Notes under the pieces: model-generated
Databases searched by the model: none
Seen by the model: the letters and a program-made list of their open reading frames with translations, nothing else
What the model was told of the DNA's origin: nothing
Assembly (NCBI GenBank): GCA_036556965.1
Contig: DATBIO010000310.1
Coordinates: forward strand, 1 to 18,616
Direction: 5' to 3'
Source: DATBIO01 sp036556965
GTDB lineage: Bacteria; Acidobacteriota; Vicinamibacteria; Fen-336
Length of the DNA stretch: 18,616 nt
Translations under genes and position numbers: made by a program
Shown here: positions 7,636 to 17,886 of the stretch, piece after piece
Position numbering within the stretch: position 1 is the stretch's first letter
How the letters are laid out: every line of letters starts with the position of its first letter

Positions 7636-7663
7636 AGTCTATCGAGGCACTCCCCGGTGTCAA
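7636..7663 (-). promoter_or_regulatory. Sigma-70-type promoter of the cupredoxin-ctaA-ctaB operon
   Basis: On the minus strand a perfect TTGACA (7663-7658) is followed after 16 bases by TAGACT (7641-7636, 4 of 6 matches). The TGA stop of the BamB-like gene (7662-7660) lies inside the -35 box. A start near 7629 would give a leader of about 88 bases before ATG 7541, holding an 8-bp palindrome AAGCGCTT at 7608-7615 that could be an operator. A 6/6 -35 box is rare by chance in DNA this GC-rich. Confidence 0.6.
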
Positions 7664-8718
7664 GAAACGCGCAGGGCGACGGCGGTCACCCGGCGGTCGC
7701 GCAGGGCGAGGAAGAGCCGCCCGCCCTGTACCACGATGGGGGGCCGCACCTCCGCGGGCGCGGTCACGGAACCCAGGGGAGCGCCCGTGCGGCCGTCGAA
7801 GCCGATGACCACGCTCTCGTCCGGCCGGGCGCCGTGGCAGGGCACCAGCACCGCGGTGCCCACGAGCACCGGACCCCCCATGGGACGCGACGGCAGGTCG
7901 GCCCGCCAGGCCATGTGCCCGTTGCCCTGGCCCAGCGCGTAGAGCACGCCCTCCAGGGTGGCGAAGAGCACGCGGCCGCCCACCAGCACGGGCGCGCCCT
8001 CGACGCTGGCCCCGATCTTCCAGCGCCACTCGCGCGAGCCGTCCTCGAGGTCGAGGGCGGTGAAGGCGCGGCCGTTCCCGCCCAGGAGGACGTGCCCGCG
8101 CTCGCCCACCACGGCCGTGGCCAGCGTCGTGCCCCCGGGCCGCGCCTCCCAGACCGAGGCCCCCGTCCGCGCGTCGCGCCGCCGCACGACGCCGCCTTCC
8201 TCGGAGACGATCAGGCTCTGCGGGCCCGTGGCCGTCCCCAGCACGCTCGAGGACGCCTGCGTCCAGCGCTTGGCCCCGTCCCCGGCCTCGAGGGCGGCCA
8301 GGCCCTGGCCCGCCACCAGCACCACGCCGTCCGCGGTGGCCTGCGCCGCACGGGCGCCGGGCACGCCGCTGTCCACCTTCCAGCGCGCGTCGCCCGTCTC
8401 GGGATCGAGCCTCCAGAGCGTGCCGTCGTCCTGCCGCAGCAGGAGGAGGCCCTCTCCCGCGCTCAGCGCCCCCTCCGCGCGCGGCACGCTCCACAGGACG
8501 GCCCCCGAGTCCGCGGACAGCGCGTGCACGATGCCGTCGCCGGTGAGGGCGAAGACGCGCGGGCCGTCGGCGGCCAGGCCGCGCACCGGCTCCGGGAAGA
8601 CGACCGTCCAGGCCACCGTGGCGGGAAAGAGCGGTGAGGGCGGCGGCAGCGGCCGGCGCGCGCAGCCGGGCGCGCCGGCGGCGAGCACGAAAACGAGGGG
8701 AAGGTGGCCGCGCGGCAC
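7660..8718 (-). CDS. BamB-like PQQ-repeat beta-propeller lipoprotein
   Basis: 352 aa from GTG 8718. The N-terminus (LPLVFVLAAGAPGC) looks like a lipoprotein signal with Cys near residue 19. Seven or eight PQQ-type blades follow, each with a variant of G.v.ALd..tG...W: examples are GIVHALSADSGAVLWSV, GTLWRLDPETGDARWKV, GLAALEAGDGAKRWTQ, GVVRRRDARTGASVWEA and GVLYALGQGNGHMAWRA. Size and layout resemble BamB, a partner of the BamA outer-membrane protein assembly machine, but many Acidobacteriota-type propellers of this sort have other or unknown roles, so no symbol is given. It is divergent from guaA, with 48 bases between starts, and no clear Shine-Dalgarno precedes GTG. Its last codons (GTT TCT) are unusually T-rich because they run into the next promoter. 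Confidence 0.82.
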   Translation of the reverse strand: MPRGHLPLVFVLAAGAPGCARRPLPPPSPLFPATVAWTVVFPEPVRGLAADGPRVFALTGDGIVHALSADSGAVLWSVPRAEGALSAGEGLLLLRQDDGTLWRLDPETGDARWKVDSGVPGARAAQATADGVVLVAGQGLAALEAGDGAKRWTQASSSVLGTATGPQSLIVSEEGGVVRRRDARTGASVWEARPGGTTLATAVVGERGHVLLGGNGRAFTALDLEDGSREWRWKIGASVEGAPVLVGGRVLFATLEGVLYALGQGNGHMAWRADLPSRPMGGPVLVGTAVLVPCHGARPDESVVIGFDGRTGAPLGSVTAPAEVRPPIVVQGGRLFLALRDRRVTAVALRVS

Positions 8719-8742
8719 GCGCGGCAGGTTACACCACCCGGT

Positions 8743-8751
8743 TGGTATAAT
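8743..8751 (+). promoter_or_regulatory. Extended -10 promoter of guaA
   Basis: TGGTATAAT is a full match to the extended -10 (TGn plus TATAAT). No good -35 lies 16-18 bases upstream, which extended -10 promoters can do without. Transcription should start roughly at 8757-8764, in a pyrimidine tract, leaving about 3-10 bases before the ATG at 8767. The reverse strand reads ATTATACC here, so a weak divergent box for the BamB-like gene may overlap. Confidence 0.65.
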
Positions 8752-8766
8752 CCGCCCTCCCCCGAG

Positions 8767-10305
8767 ATGGAACGCGACACCATCGCCATACTCGACTTCG
8801 GCTCCCAGTACACGCAGCTCATCGCCCGCCGGTTCCGCGAGCTCCAGGTGTACTCGGAGATCCTCCCCCCGCGCATCAGCGCCGCCGCCCTGCGCGCGCG
8901 CCGCCCGCGCGGCATCGTGCTCTCGGGGGGGCCGGTGAGCGTCTACGGCAAGGGGGCGCCGCGCTGCGACGAGCGGCTCTTCGGCCTCGGGGTGCCCGTC
9001 CTCGGCATCTGCTACGGCATGCAGCTCATGAGCTACATGCTGGGAGGGGCCGTGCGCCGGGCCAGCGGGCGCAGCGAGTACGGCCACGCCTCCTTCGCCG
9101 CGCGCGACCACTCGCCGCTCCTGCGCGGGTTCCCCTCGCCCGCCCGCGTGTGGATGAGCCACGGGGACTCCATCGAGCGGCCCCCGCGCGGCTTCAGCGT
9201 CATCGGGGCCAGCGAGACCAACCCGGTGGCGGCCATGGAGGACCGCCGGCGCCGCCTCTTCGGCCTCCTCTTCCACCCCGAGGTGAAGCACAGCGAGCAG
9301 GGCGCCACCGTGCTCGCCAACTTCCTGGACATCTGCGGCTGCCGCCGGGACTGGAACGCCGCCTCCTTCATCGAGGAGGCGGTGGAGGGGATTCGCGCCC
9401 GCGTGGGCGAGGGGCGGGTGATCTGCGCGCTCTCGGGGGGCGTGGACTCCGCGGTGGCCGCCCTCCTCGTCCACCGCGCGGTGGGCGATCGCCTGACCTG
9501 CGTCTTCGTGGACAACGGGCTCCTGCGCAAGGACGAGGCGACCCAGGTGCGGCGCCGCTTCGCCGAGCGGCTGCGCCTCAAGGTCGTGTTCGTGGACGCC
9601 TCGCGCCGCTTCCTGGCGCGCCTGCGGGGGGTGGCCGACCCCGAGCGCAAGCGGAAGATCATCGGCCGGGAGTTCATCGAGGTCTTCCAGAAGTCCGCCG
9701 CCCGCGCGGGCAAGGCCCAGTTCCTGGCCCAGGGCACGCTCTATCCCGACGTGATCGAGTCCACCTCGGTGCGCGGGCCCTCCGCCGTGATCAAAAGCCA
9801 CCACAACGTGGGCGGGCTCCCGCGGCGGATGAAGATGAAGCTGGTGGAGCCGCTGCGCGAGCTGTTCAAGGACGAGGTGCGCGCGGTGGGCCTGCGCCTG
9901 GGCCTGGACGAGGAGTTCGTCCACCGCCAGCCCTTCCCGGGCCCGGGCCTGGCCGTGCGCTGCCTGGGGCCGGTGGCGCGGCCGCAGCTCGAGATGCTGC
10001 GCGCGGCCGACGACATCCTGGTCAAGGAAGTGAAGGCGGCCGGCCTCTACCGCAGCCTGTGGCAGTCCTTCGCCGTCCTCCTCCCCGTGCGGTCGGTGGG
10101 CGTGATGGGCGACGACCGCACGTACCAGAGCACGGTGGCCATCCGCGCCGTGGAGTCCGCGGACGGGATGACGGCGGACTGGGCTCGCCTGCCCCATGAC
10201 CTGCTGGCCCGCGTGAGCAGCCGGATCGTGAACGAGGTCCCCGGCGTGAACCGCGTGGTCTACGACATCTCGTCCAAGCCGCCGTCCACCATCGAATGGG
10301 AGTAG
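8767..10305 (+). CDS. guaA: GMP synthase (glutamine-hydrolysing)
   Basis: 512 aa (E. coli 525). Makes GMP from XMP, ATP and glutamine in the cytoplasm, the last step of guanine nucleotide synthesis. Class I glutamine amidotransferase domain (1-~190): TIAILDFGSQYTQLIARR, GGP loop, nucleophile C82 in GICYGMQ, H170 and E172 in FHPEV. ATP pyrophosphatase domain (~195-390): P-loop SGGVDS (223-228), FVDNGLLR, and QGTLYPDVIES with KSHHNVGG. C-terminal dimerisation domain to 512 with the usual ending DISSKPPSTIEWE. ATG 8767 is chosen because it begins directly at the conserved N-terminus; the in-frame GTG at 8704 would add 21 atypical residues and place the promoter inside the gene. No Shine-Dalgarno precedes the ATG, so translation is probably leaderless or nearly so. 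Followed after 31 bases by dnaE. Confidence 0.98.
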   Translation: MERDTIAILDFGSQYTQLIARRFRELQVYSEILPPRISAAALRARRPRGIVLSGGPVSVYGKGAPRCDERLFGLGVPVLGICYGMQLMSYMLGGAVRRASGRSEYGHASFAARDHSPLLRGFPSPARVWMSHGDSIERPPRGFSVIGASETNPVAAMEDRRRRLFGLLFHPEVKHSEQGATVLANFLDICGCRRDWNAASFIEEAVEGIRARVGEGRVICALSGGVDSAVAALLVHRAVGDRLTCVFVDNGLLRKDEATQVRRRFAERLRLKVVFVDASRRFLARLRGVADPERKRKIIGREFIEVFQKSAARAGKAQFLAQGTLYPDVIESTSVRGPSAVIKSHHNVGGLPRRMKMKLVEPLRELFKDEVRAVGLRLGLDEEFVHRQPFPGPGLAVRCLGPVARPQLEMLRAADDILVKEVKAAGLYRSLWQSFAVLLPVRSVGVMGDDRTYQSTVAIRAVESADGMTADWARLPHDLLARVSSRIVNEVPGVNRVVYDISSKPPSTIEWE

Positions 10306-10336
10306 GGGGCCGCCGCCGGGCGGAGTCTCCCTGAGC

Positions 10337-13837
<3,501 letters not shown>

Positions 13838-13912
13838 AGCCCGAGAGACCACCGAGGCCTGCGAGCGACCGCTCCCGCGCCGGGGATTCCCCTGGACGGG
13901 CGGCGGCACCGG

Positions 13913-13926
13913 CCCCCACGCGGGGG
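13913..13926 (+). promoter_or_regulatory. Hairpin next to the accA Shine-Dalgarno, within the dnaE-accA gap
   Basis: CCCCC (13913-13917) and GGGGG (13922-13926) close a 4-base loop. The right arm overlaps the G-rich ribosome binding site of accA (GGAGGGGG, 13925-13932, about 5 bases before GTG 13938). It could limit accA translation. The rest of this 100-base gap (13838-13937) shows no recognisable promoter or small gene. In DNA this GC-rich, a 5-bp G:C stem is weak evidence. Confidence 0.25.
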
Positions 13927-13937
13927 AGGGGGCGGTA

Positions 13938-14900
13938 GTGCCGGGGACCGACTTCGAGGCGCCGCTGGAGGCCCTGCGCAAGAGGATCGAGGACCTGTCC
14001 GTCTCCGGCGAGTCGGGCAAGGAGCGCGAGCTGGGCGCGCTGCGCCGCGAGCTGGAAGCGGAGCAGCGCCGCGTCTACGGCGGGCTGAGCGCCTGGCAGA
14101 AGACGCAGGTGGCGCGGCACCCGGGGCGCCCCTACTTCCTCGACTACGCGCAGGTGCTCTTCACCGACTTCACCGAGCTGCACGGGGACCGCCGCTTCGC
14201 CGACGACCCGGCCCTGGTGTGCGGCTTCGCGTTCTTCAAGGACCGCCCGGTGGCCCTCGTCGGGCACCAGAAGGGCCGCGACACCAAGCAGAAGATCCAC
14301 CGCAACTTTGGCATGCCCAAGCCGGAGGGCTATCGCAAGGCGCTGCGCGTGATGAAGCTGGCGGAGAAGTTCGCGCGGCCCATCATCACCTTCGTGGACA
14401 CGCCCGGGGCCTACCCGGGGATGGACGCCGAGGAGCGTGGGCAGGCGGAGGCCATCGCCTTCAACCTGCGCGAGATGGCGCCCCTGCGCACGCCCATCAT
14501 CGTCAACGTCACGGGGGAGGGGGGGAGCGGCGGGGCCCTGGCCATCGCGGTGGGCGATCGCGTGAACATGCTCGAGCACTCGATCTACTCGGTGATCTCG
14601 CCCGAGGGCTGCGCCTCCATCCTCTGGCGCGACGCGGGGCGGGCGGAGGAAGCGGCCGCGGCCATGAAGGTGACGGCCACGGACCTGGTGCGCTTCGGCA
14701 TCGTGGACGAGGTCGTGCCCGAGCCGCCGGGGGGGGCGCACAGCGACCCCGAGACGCTCTTCCGGACCCTGGAGGCCCTGCTGGAGCGGCAGCTGTCGGA
14801 GCTCGCGGCCCTCCCCGCCGACGAGCTGGTGGCCCGCCGCCACGAGAAGTTCCGGCGCATGGGGGCGGAGGGCCGCGAGTTCACCGTCGCCCCCGCGTGA
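13938..14900 (+). CDS. accA: Acetyl-CoA carboxylase carboxyltransferase subunit alpha
   Basis: 320 aa (E. coli 319). With AccD it moves the carboxyl group from biotin to acetyl-CoA, giving malonyl-CoA for fatty acid synthesis, in the cytoplasm. The N-terminus is an alpha-helical segment (LEALRKRIEDL); then PYFLDYAQVLFTDFTELHGDR, VGHQKGRDTKQKIHRNFGM, FVDTPGAYPG (152-161), and the oxyanion-hole loop GEGGSGGA (193-200) with SVISPEGCASILWRD. GTG 13938 is supported by the G-rich Shine-Dalgarno just ahead and by length. No accD or biotin subunit is in the window. Its stop overlaps the next start as GTGA (14897-14900). The dnaE-accA order matches that of enterobacteria, so the pairing is ancient. 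Confidence 0.97.
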   Translation: MPGTDFEAPLEALRKRIEDLSVSGESGKERELGALRRELEAEQRRVYGGLSAWQKTQVARHPGRPYFLDYAQVLFTDFTELHGDRRFADDPALVCGFAFFKDRPVALVGHQKGRDTKQKIHRNFGMPKPEGYRKALRVMKLAEKFARPIITFVDTPGAYPGMDAEERGQAEAIAFNLREMAPLRTPIIVNVTGEGGSGGALAIAVGDRVNMLEHSIYSVISPEGCASILWRDAGRAEEAAAAMKVTATDLVRFGIVDEVVPEPPGGAHSDPETLFRTLEALLERQLSELAALPADELVARRHEKFRRMGAEGREFTVAPA

Positions 14901-15175
14901 AGCCGCTCCCCGTCGATGCCGCGCGCCTCCGGCGCGAGTTTCCCGCCCTCGACGACGGCGACGTGGCCGCCTACGAGGCGGTGACCCGCCGCATCCTGGG
15001 TCGGGCGGCGCCCGCGGACCGCGCCCGCGTCACGCGCGAGGTGCTGGCGCGGGGCAGAGAGGCCGCGGGGCGCGCGGCCAAGGGGGATCCGCTCTCCGAA
15101 GACGACGCCCTCGCCCTGCGCTACCTGCGCGCGGTCGGGAAGATGCAGCCCGGGGCGGAGAGACGCCGGCCGTGA
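14897..15175 (+). CDS. Uncharacterised 92-aa protein between accA and the lpt genes
   Basis: Not recognised. GTG 14897 overlaps the accA stop and its own TGA overlaps the next start, both as GTGA; this double four-base overlap and the G/C third positions support real coding. No signal peptide, membrane helix, Cys or metal motif is visible. It looks mostly alpha-helical and highly charged: LRREFPALDDGDVAAYEAVT (residues 10-29), then a basic Arg/Ala helix, then DPLSEDDALALRYLRAVGKM near the end. The acidic-then-basic make-up suits a small cytoplasmic binding or assembly protein. A role with AccA or LPS export would be guesswork from position alone. Confidence 0.75.
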   Translation: MKPLPVDAARLRREFPALDDGDVAAYEAVTRRILGRAAPADRARVTREVLARGREAAGRAAKGDPLSEDDALALRYLRAVGKMQPGAERRRP

Positions 15176-17097
15176 GCGCGCGCGCGGTGCGCCTGGGCCT
15201 CCTGGCCCTGGTCCTCGTCGTCGGCCTGTCCGTGGCCTTCACCTACCGACGGCCCGCCCGCTCCGCCGCCCCCGCCGCCCGGGCCAGCCCCACCCTGCCC
15301 GCCGCCGCCCGCACCGAGAACCTGGTGTTCCGCTCGTTCCGCAAGGACGAGCAGAGCTTCTCCCTGAGCGCGCGCGAGATGGTGGGCCGGGAGCAGGAGG
15401 AGCTGCGGCTCCAGGGCGTGGCCCTGAGCTTCACCTACACCGTCCACGGCAAGGCCCAGCAGGGCACCATCACCGCCGAGGAGTGCGTCTACCAGCCCGC
15501 CCAGCAGAAGGCCGCCTTCAAGGGCAAGGTGCGCCTCACCAGCGCCGAGGGCTTCGAGCTCCTCACCGACGCCCTCGTTTACCGAGGGGACAAGGGCCTG
15601 GTGCGCACGGAGGACCCGGTGCGCTTCCGGCGCAAGGACGTGTCGGGGACGGCGCGCGGCATCGCCTACTCGTCGGAGATCGGCCGGCTGGAGATGCTCG
15701 CCGAGGTCGTGATGCAGATGCGCGACCCCGACGACCCGCCCCTGGACGTGACCGCCGGCCGCGCCGAGCTGCACCGGGAAGGCGGCCACCTCCTCCTCGA
15801 CGGCGGGGTGAGCATGACCCAGGGCGCGGACACGCTGCGCTCCCGGCAGATGCTGGTGGAGTTCAGCGAGGGCCAGCAGGTCAGCCACATCCAGGCCCTG
15901 GACGACGTGGACCTGCGCACCACGGGGGCGCCACCCTCGCGCCTGGCCCAGCAGCTCGCCTGCCGCAAGCTGGACCTCGTCTTCCGGCCGGACCGGACCC
16001 TGGCGGAGGCGGTGGCCGGCCAGGCAGTCCTCACCCTGCCCCCCGCCGCGGGGCAGGTGGAGACGCGGATCCTGGAAGGGCGCACGTTGGCCTTCAGCTT
16101 CGACGAGCAGGGCCGCATGGTCTCCGCGCGCGGCCAGCAGGGCACGACCTTCACCGTGCAGGCCCCGGGCATGGCCCCGCGCGCCCTCAAGAGCCAGCGC
16201 TTCATGGCCGACGTGGAGGCGGGCACGGGCGAGATCACCAGGGTGGCCTTCGAGAAGGAAGTGGAGTTCCAGCAGGGCGGCCGCCGGGCCACCAGCCAGC
16301 TCGCCTCCTACGACGCCAAGGGCGTCTTCAACCTGCAGGCGGGGCCCGAGCTGGTGGACGAGGAGCAGGGCATGCGCCTGAAGGCGGAGGCCATCGACGT
16401 GGCCACGCGCAGCGGCGACCTGGAGGGGCGCCGCAACGTGCGCCACGTGGTGCAGGGCCGGAAGCAGGGAGGGCTGCTCGGCGGCTCCGGCCAGCCCGTG
16501 GTGGTCACCGCGCGGTCCTTCGCCTATCGCGCCGCGGAGAAGCAGGCGCGCTACCAGGACGCGCTGCTGCGCTCGGGCCGCAGCGAGGTGCGGGCGGGCG
16601 ACCTCGTGCTGCGGGAGGCGGAGGGCCGGCAGCGCGTGGAGGCGAAAGGCAGCGTGGTCTCGCGCCTCCATCCGGACAAGCAGGCGGGGGCCGCCGGCCA
16701 GCCCGTGACGGGGAGCTCGGAGGAGATGACGTACGACGAGGCCCGGCGCGAGGTGGTCTACCACGGCGCCGTCACCCTCCGGCAGGGTGAGGTCCTCATG
16801 CGCAGCCCCCACGCGCGGCTGGCCCTCTCCGCGGACGCGGGGACGGTGGAGCGGCTGGAGGCGGGGGAGCCGGTGGAGATCGAGCAGGGCCGCCGGCGCG
16901 CCCAGGGCGCGCGGGGGACCTACGCCCCCGGCGACGGCACCCTGACCGTGGAGGGGGACAAGGTGGTGCTGAGCGACGAGGGCCAGGTGGTCCGCGGGCG
17001 CAAGGTGACCTTCCACGTGGGCGACGAGCGCGTGCTGGTGGACGGCGGGGAGCAGGTGCGCACGCAGACCGTCTTCAAGAAGGAGTCGCCCCCGTGA
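15172..17097 (+). CDS. lptC: LptC-LptA-type fusion, periplasmic LPS export bridge
   Basis: 641 aa, over three times the ~190 aa of either LptC or LptA. One N-terminal membrane anchor (residues 7-24), then a disordered Ala/Pro linker. Residues ~48-180 match LptC (ENLVFRSFRKDEQSFSLSA, then TAEECVYQPAQQKAAFKGKVRL, and LLTDALVYRG, ending LEMLAEVVMQM). Beta-rich OstA/LptA-like repeats fill ~185-500 (DVTAGRAELHREGGHLLLDG; TSQLASYDAKGVFNLQAGPE). A clear LptA domain closes it at ~511-635 (SSEEMTYDEARREVVYHGAV, ARGTYAPGDGTLTVEGDKVV, GRKVTFHVGDERVLVDGG). It should form one continuous beta-jellyroll slide that carries LPS from the inner-membrane LptB2FG complex to LptD. GTG 15172 overlaps the previous stop (GGAG at 15157-15160) and it overlaps lptB by four bases. 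lptF and lptG are not in the window. Confidence 0.87.
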   Translation: MSARAVRLGLLALVLVVGLSVAFTYRRPARSAAPAARASPTLPAAARTENLVFRSFRKDEQSFSLSAREMVGREQEELRLQGVALSFTYTVHGKAQQGTITAEECVYQPAQQKAAFKGKVRLTSAEGFELLTDALVYRGDKGLVRTEDPVRFRRKDVSGTARGIAYSSEIGRLEMLAEVVMQMRDPDDPPLDVTAGRAELHREGGHLLLDGGVSMTQGADTLRSRQMLVEFSEGQQVSHIQALDDVDLRTTGAPPSRLAQQLACRKLDLVFRPDRTLAEAVAGQAVLTLPPAAGQVETRILEGRTLAFSFDEQGRMVSARGQQGTTFTVQAPGMAPRALKSQRFMADVEAGTGEITRVAFEKEVEFQQGGRRATSQLASYDAKGVFNLQAGPELVDEEQGMRLKAEAIDVATRSGDLEGRRNVRHVVQGRKQGGLLGGSGQPVVVTARSFAYRAAEKQARYQDALLRSGRSEVRAGDLVLREAEGRQRVEAKGSVVSRLHPDKQAGAAGQPVTGSSEEMTYDEARREVVYHGAVTLRQGEVLMRSPHARLALSADAGTVERLEAGEPVEIEQGRRRAQGARGTYAPGDGTLTVEGDKVVLSDEGQVVRGRKVTFHVGDERVLVDGGEQVRTQTVFKKESPP

Positions 17098-17876
17098 GCG
17101 CCGAGCCCGCGGCGTCTCCCGCGCCCGCGCCCATCGTCCTGCGCGCGCGCGGGCTCACCAAGGTCTACGGCCGGCGGATGGTGGTGAACCGGGTGGACCT
17201 CCAGGTGAGCACGGGCGAGGTGGTGGGCCTCCTGGGCCCGAACGGGGCGGGCAAGACCACGACCTTCTACATGGTGGTGGGCCTCGCCCGCCCCAACGGG
17301 GGCCAGGTGTTCCTGGGCGAGCAGGACGTGACGGCCCTGCCCATGTACCAGCGCGCGCGCGCGGGCATCGGCTACCTGCCCCAGGAGGCCAGCGTCTTCC
17401 GCAAGCTCACCGCGGAGGAGAACGTGCTCGCCATCCTGGAGACGCGGGGCGAGCCTCCCGGCGAGCGCCAGGCCCGCGCCCGCGCCCTCCTCCAGGAGCT
17501 GGGCATCCTGGCCCTGGCCCGGCAGCCCGCCTACACCCTCTCCGGCGGCGAGCGGCGCCGGCTGGAGATCTGCCGCGCCCTGGCCGCGGAGCCGTCCTTC
17601 ATCCTGCTCGACGAGCCCTTCGCGGGCATCGACCCCCTGGCCGTGCTTGACATCCAGCGCATCATCGGGCACCTGCGCGACCGCGGGATCGGCGTCCTCA
17701 TCACGGACCACAATGTGCGCGAGACCTTGAAAATAACGGACCGCGCCTATATTCTCAGAGAAGGTGAGGTGTTCCGCTCGGGAACGCCGGCCGAGCTCGC
17801 CTCTGACGAGGAGGTCCGCAGGGTGTACCTCGGCGAAGCCTTCCGACTCGACGAGCTCCGCGACCCACGCCCCTAG
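17094..17876 (+). CDS. lptB: LPS export ABC transporter ATP-binding protein
   Basis: 260 aa. Cytoplasmic ATPase of the LptB2FGC complex, powering LPS extraction from the inner membrane. Walker A GPNGAGKTT (48-56), Q-loop Q97 in GIGYLPQEASVFRKLT (an LptB hallmark), signature LSGGE (149-153), Walker B FILLDEPFAGIDP (D173, E174), H-loop H206 in ITDHNVRET. About 15 residues precede the usual N-terminus. GTG 17094 overlaps the LptCA stop as GTGA and has a fine AAGGAG at 17080-17085, 8 bases ahead. Placement before rpoN is the conserved Gram-negative order. Its 3' end holds an unusual AT-rich stretch with rare codons (17727-17762), described separately. Confidence 0.97.
   Translation: MSAEPAASPAPAPIVLRARGLTKVYGRRMVVNRVDLQVSTGEVVGLLGPNGAGKTTTFYMVVGLARPNGGQVFLGEQDVTALPMYQRARAGIGYLPQEASVFRKLTAEENVLAILETRGEPPGERQARARALLQELGILALARQPAYTLSGGERRRLEICRALAAEPSFILLDEPFAGIDPLAVLDIQRIIGHLRDRGIGVLITDHNVRETLKITDRAYILREGEVFRSGTPAELASDEEVRRVYLGEAFRLDELRDPRP
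17727..17762 (+). promoter_or_regulatory. Predicted rpoN promoter with overlapping palindrome, inside lptB
   Basis: TTGAAA (17727-17732, 5 of 6) and TATTCT (17750-17755, 4 of 6) are 17 bases apart; TATATT (17748-17753, 5 of 6) at 15 bases is an alternative -10. A start near 17762 lies about 125 bases before the rpoN start. TTCTC-A-GAGAA (17752-17762) is a perfect palindrome of 5-bp arms over the -10 and start region, as an operator would be. The lptB frame here uses TTG AAA ATA and TAT ATT CTC AGA GAA GGT, codons nearly absent elsewhere in these genes, which suggests selection on the DNA itself. Confidence 0.55.
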
Positions 17877-17886
17877 AAAGTAGCCC

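Noticed and set aside
4833..7808. Long plus-strand frames opposite ctaB, ctaA and the cupredoxin lipoprotein
   Set aside because: Arg/Gly/Gln/Glu-rich shadows; the minus strand encodes well-conserved membrane enzymes.
8728..8733. GTTACA as a -35 box for guaA
   Set aside because: Only 12 bases from TATAAT, too close for a sigma-70 -35; the promoter is better read as an extended -10.
8704..8766. GTG 8704 as an earlier guaA start
   Set aside because: Adds 21 residues unlike any GMP synthase N-terminus and would put the extended -10 inside the coding region.
15121..17016. 631-codon minus-strand frame opposite the LptC-LptA gene
   Set aside because: Antisense shadow with no recognisable motif; the plus frame has clear Lpt domains and coupled overlaps.
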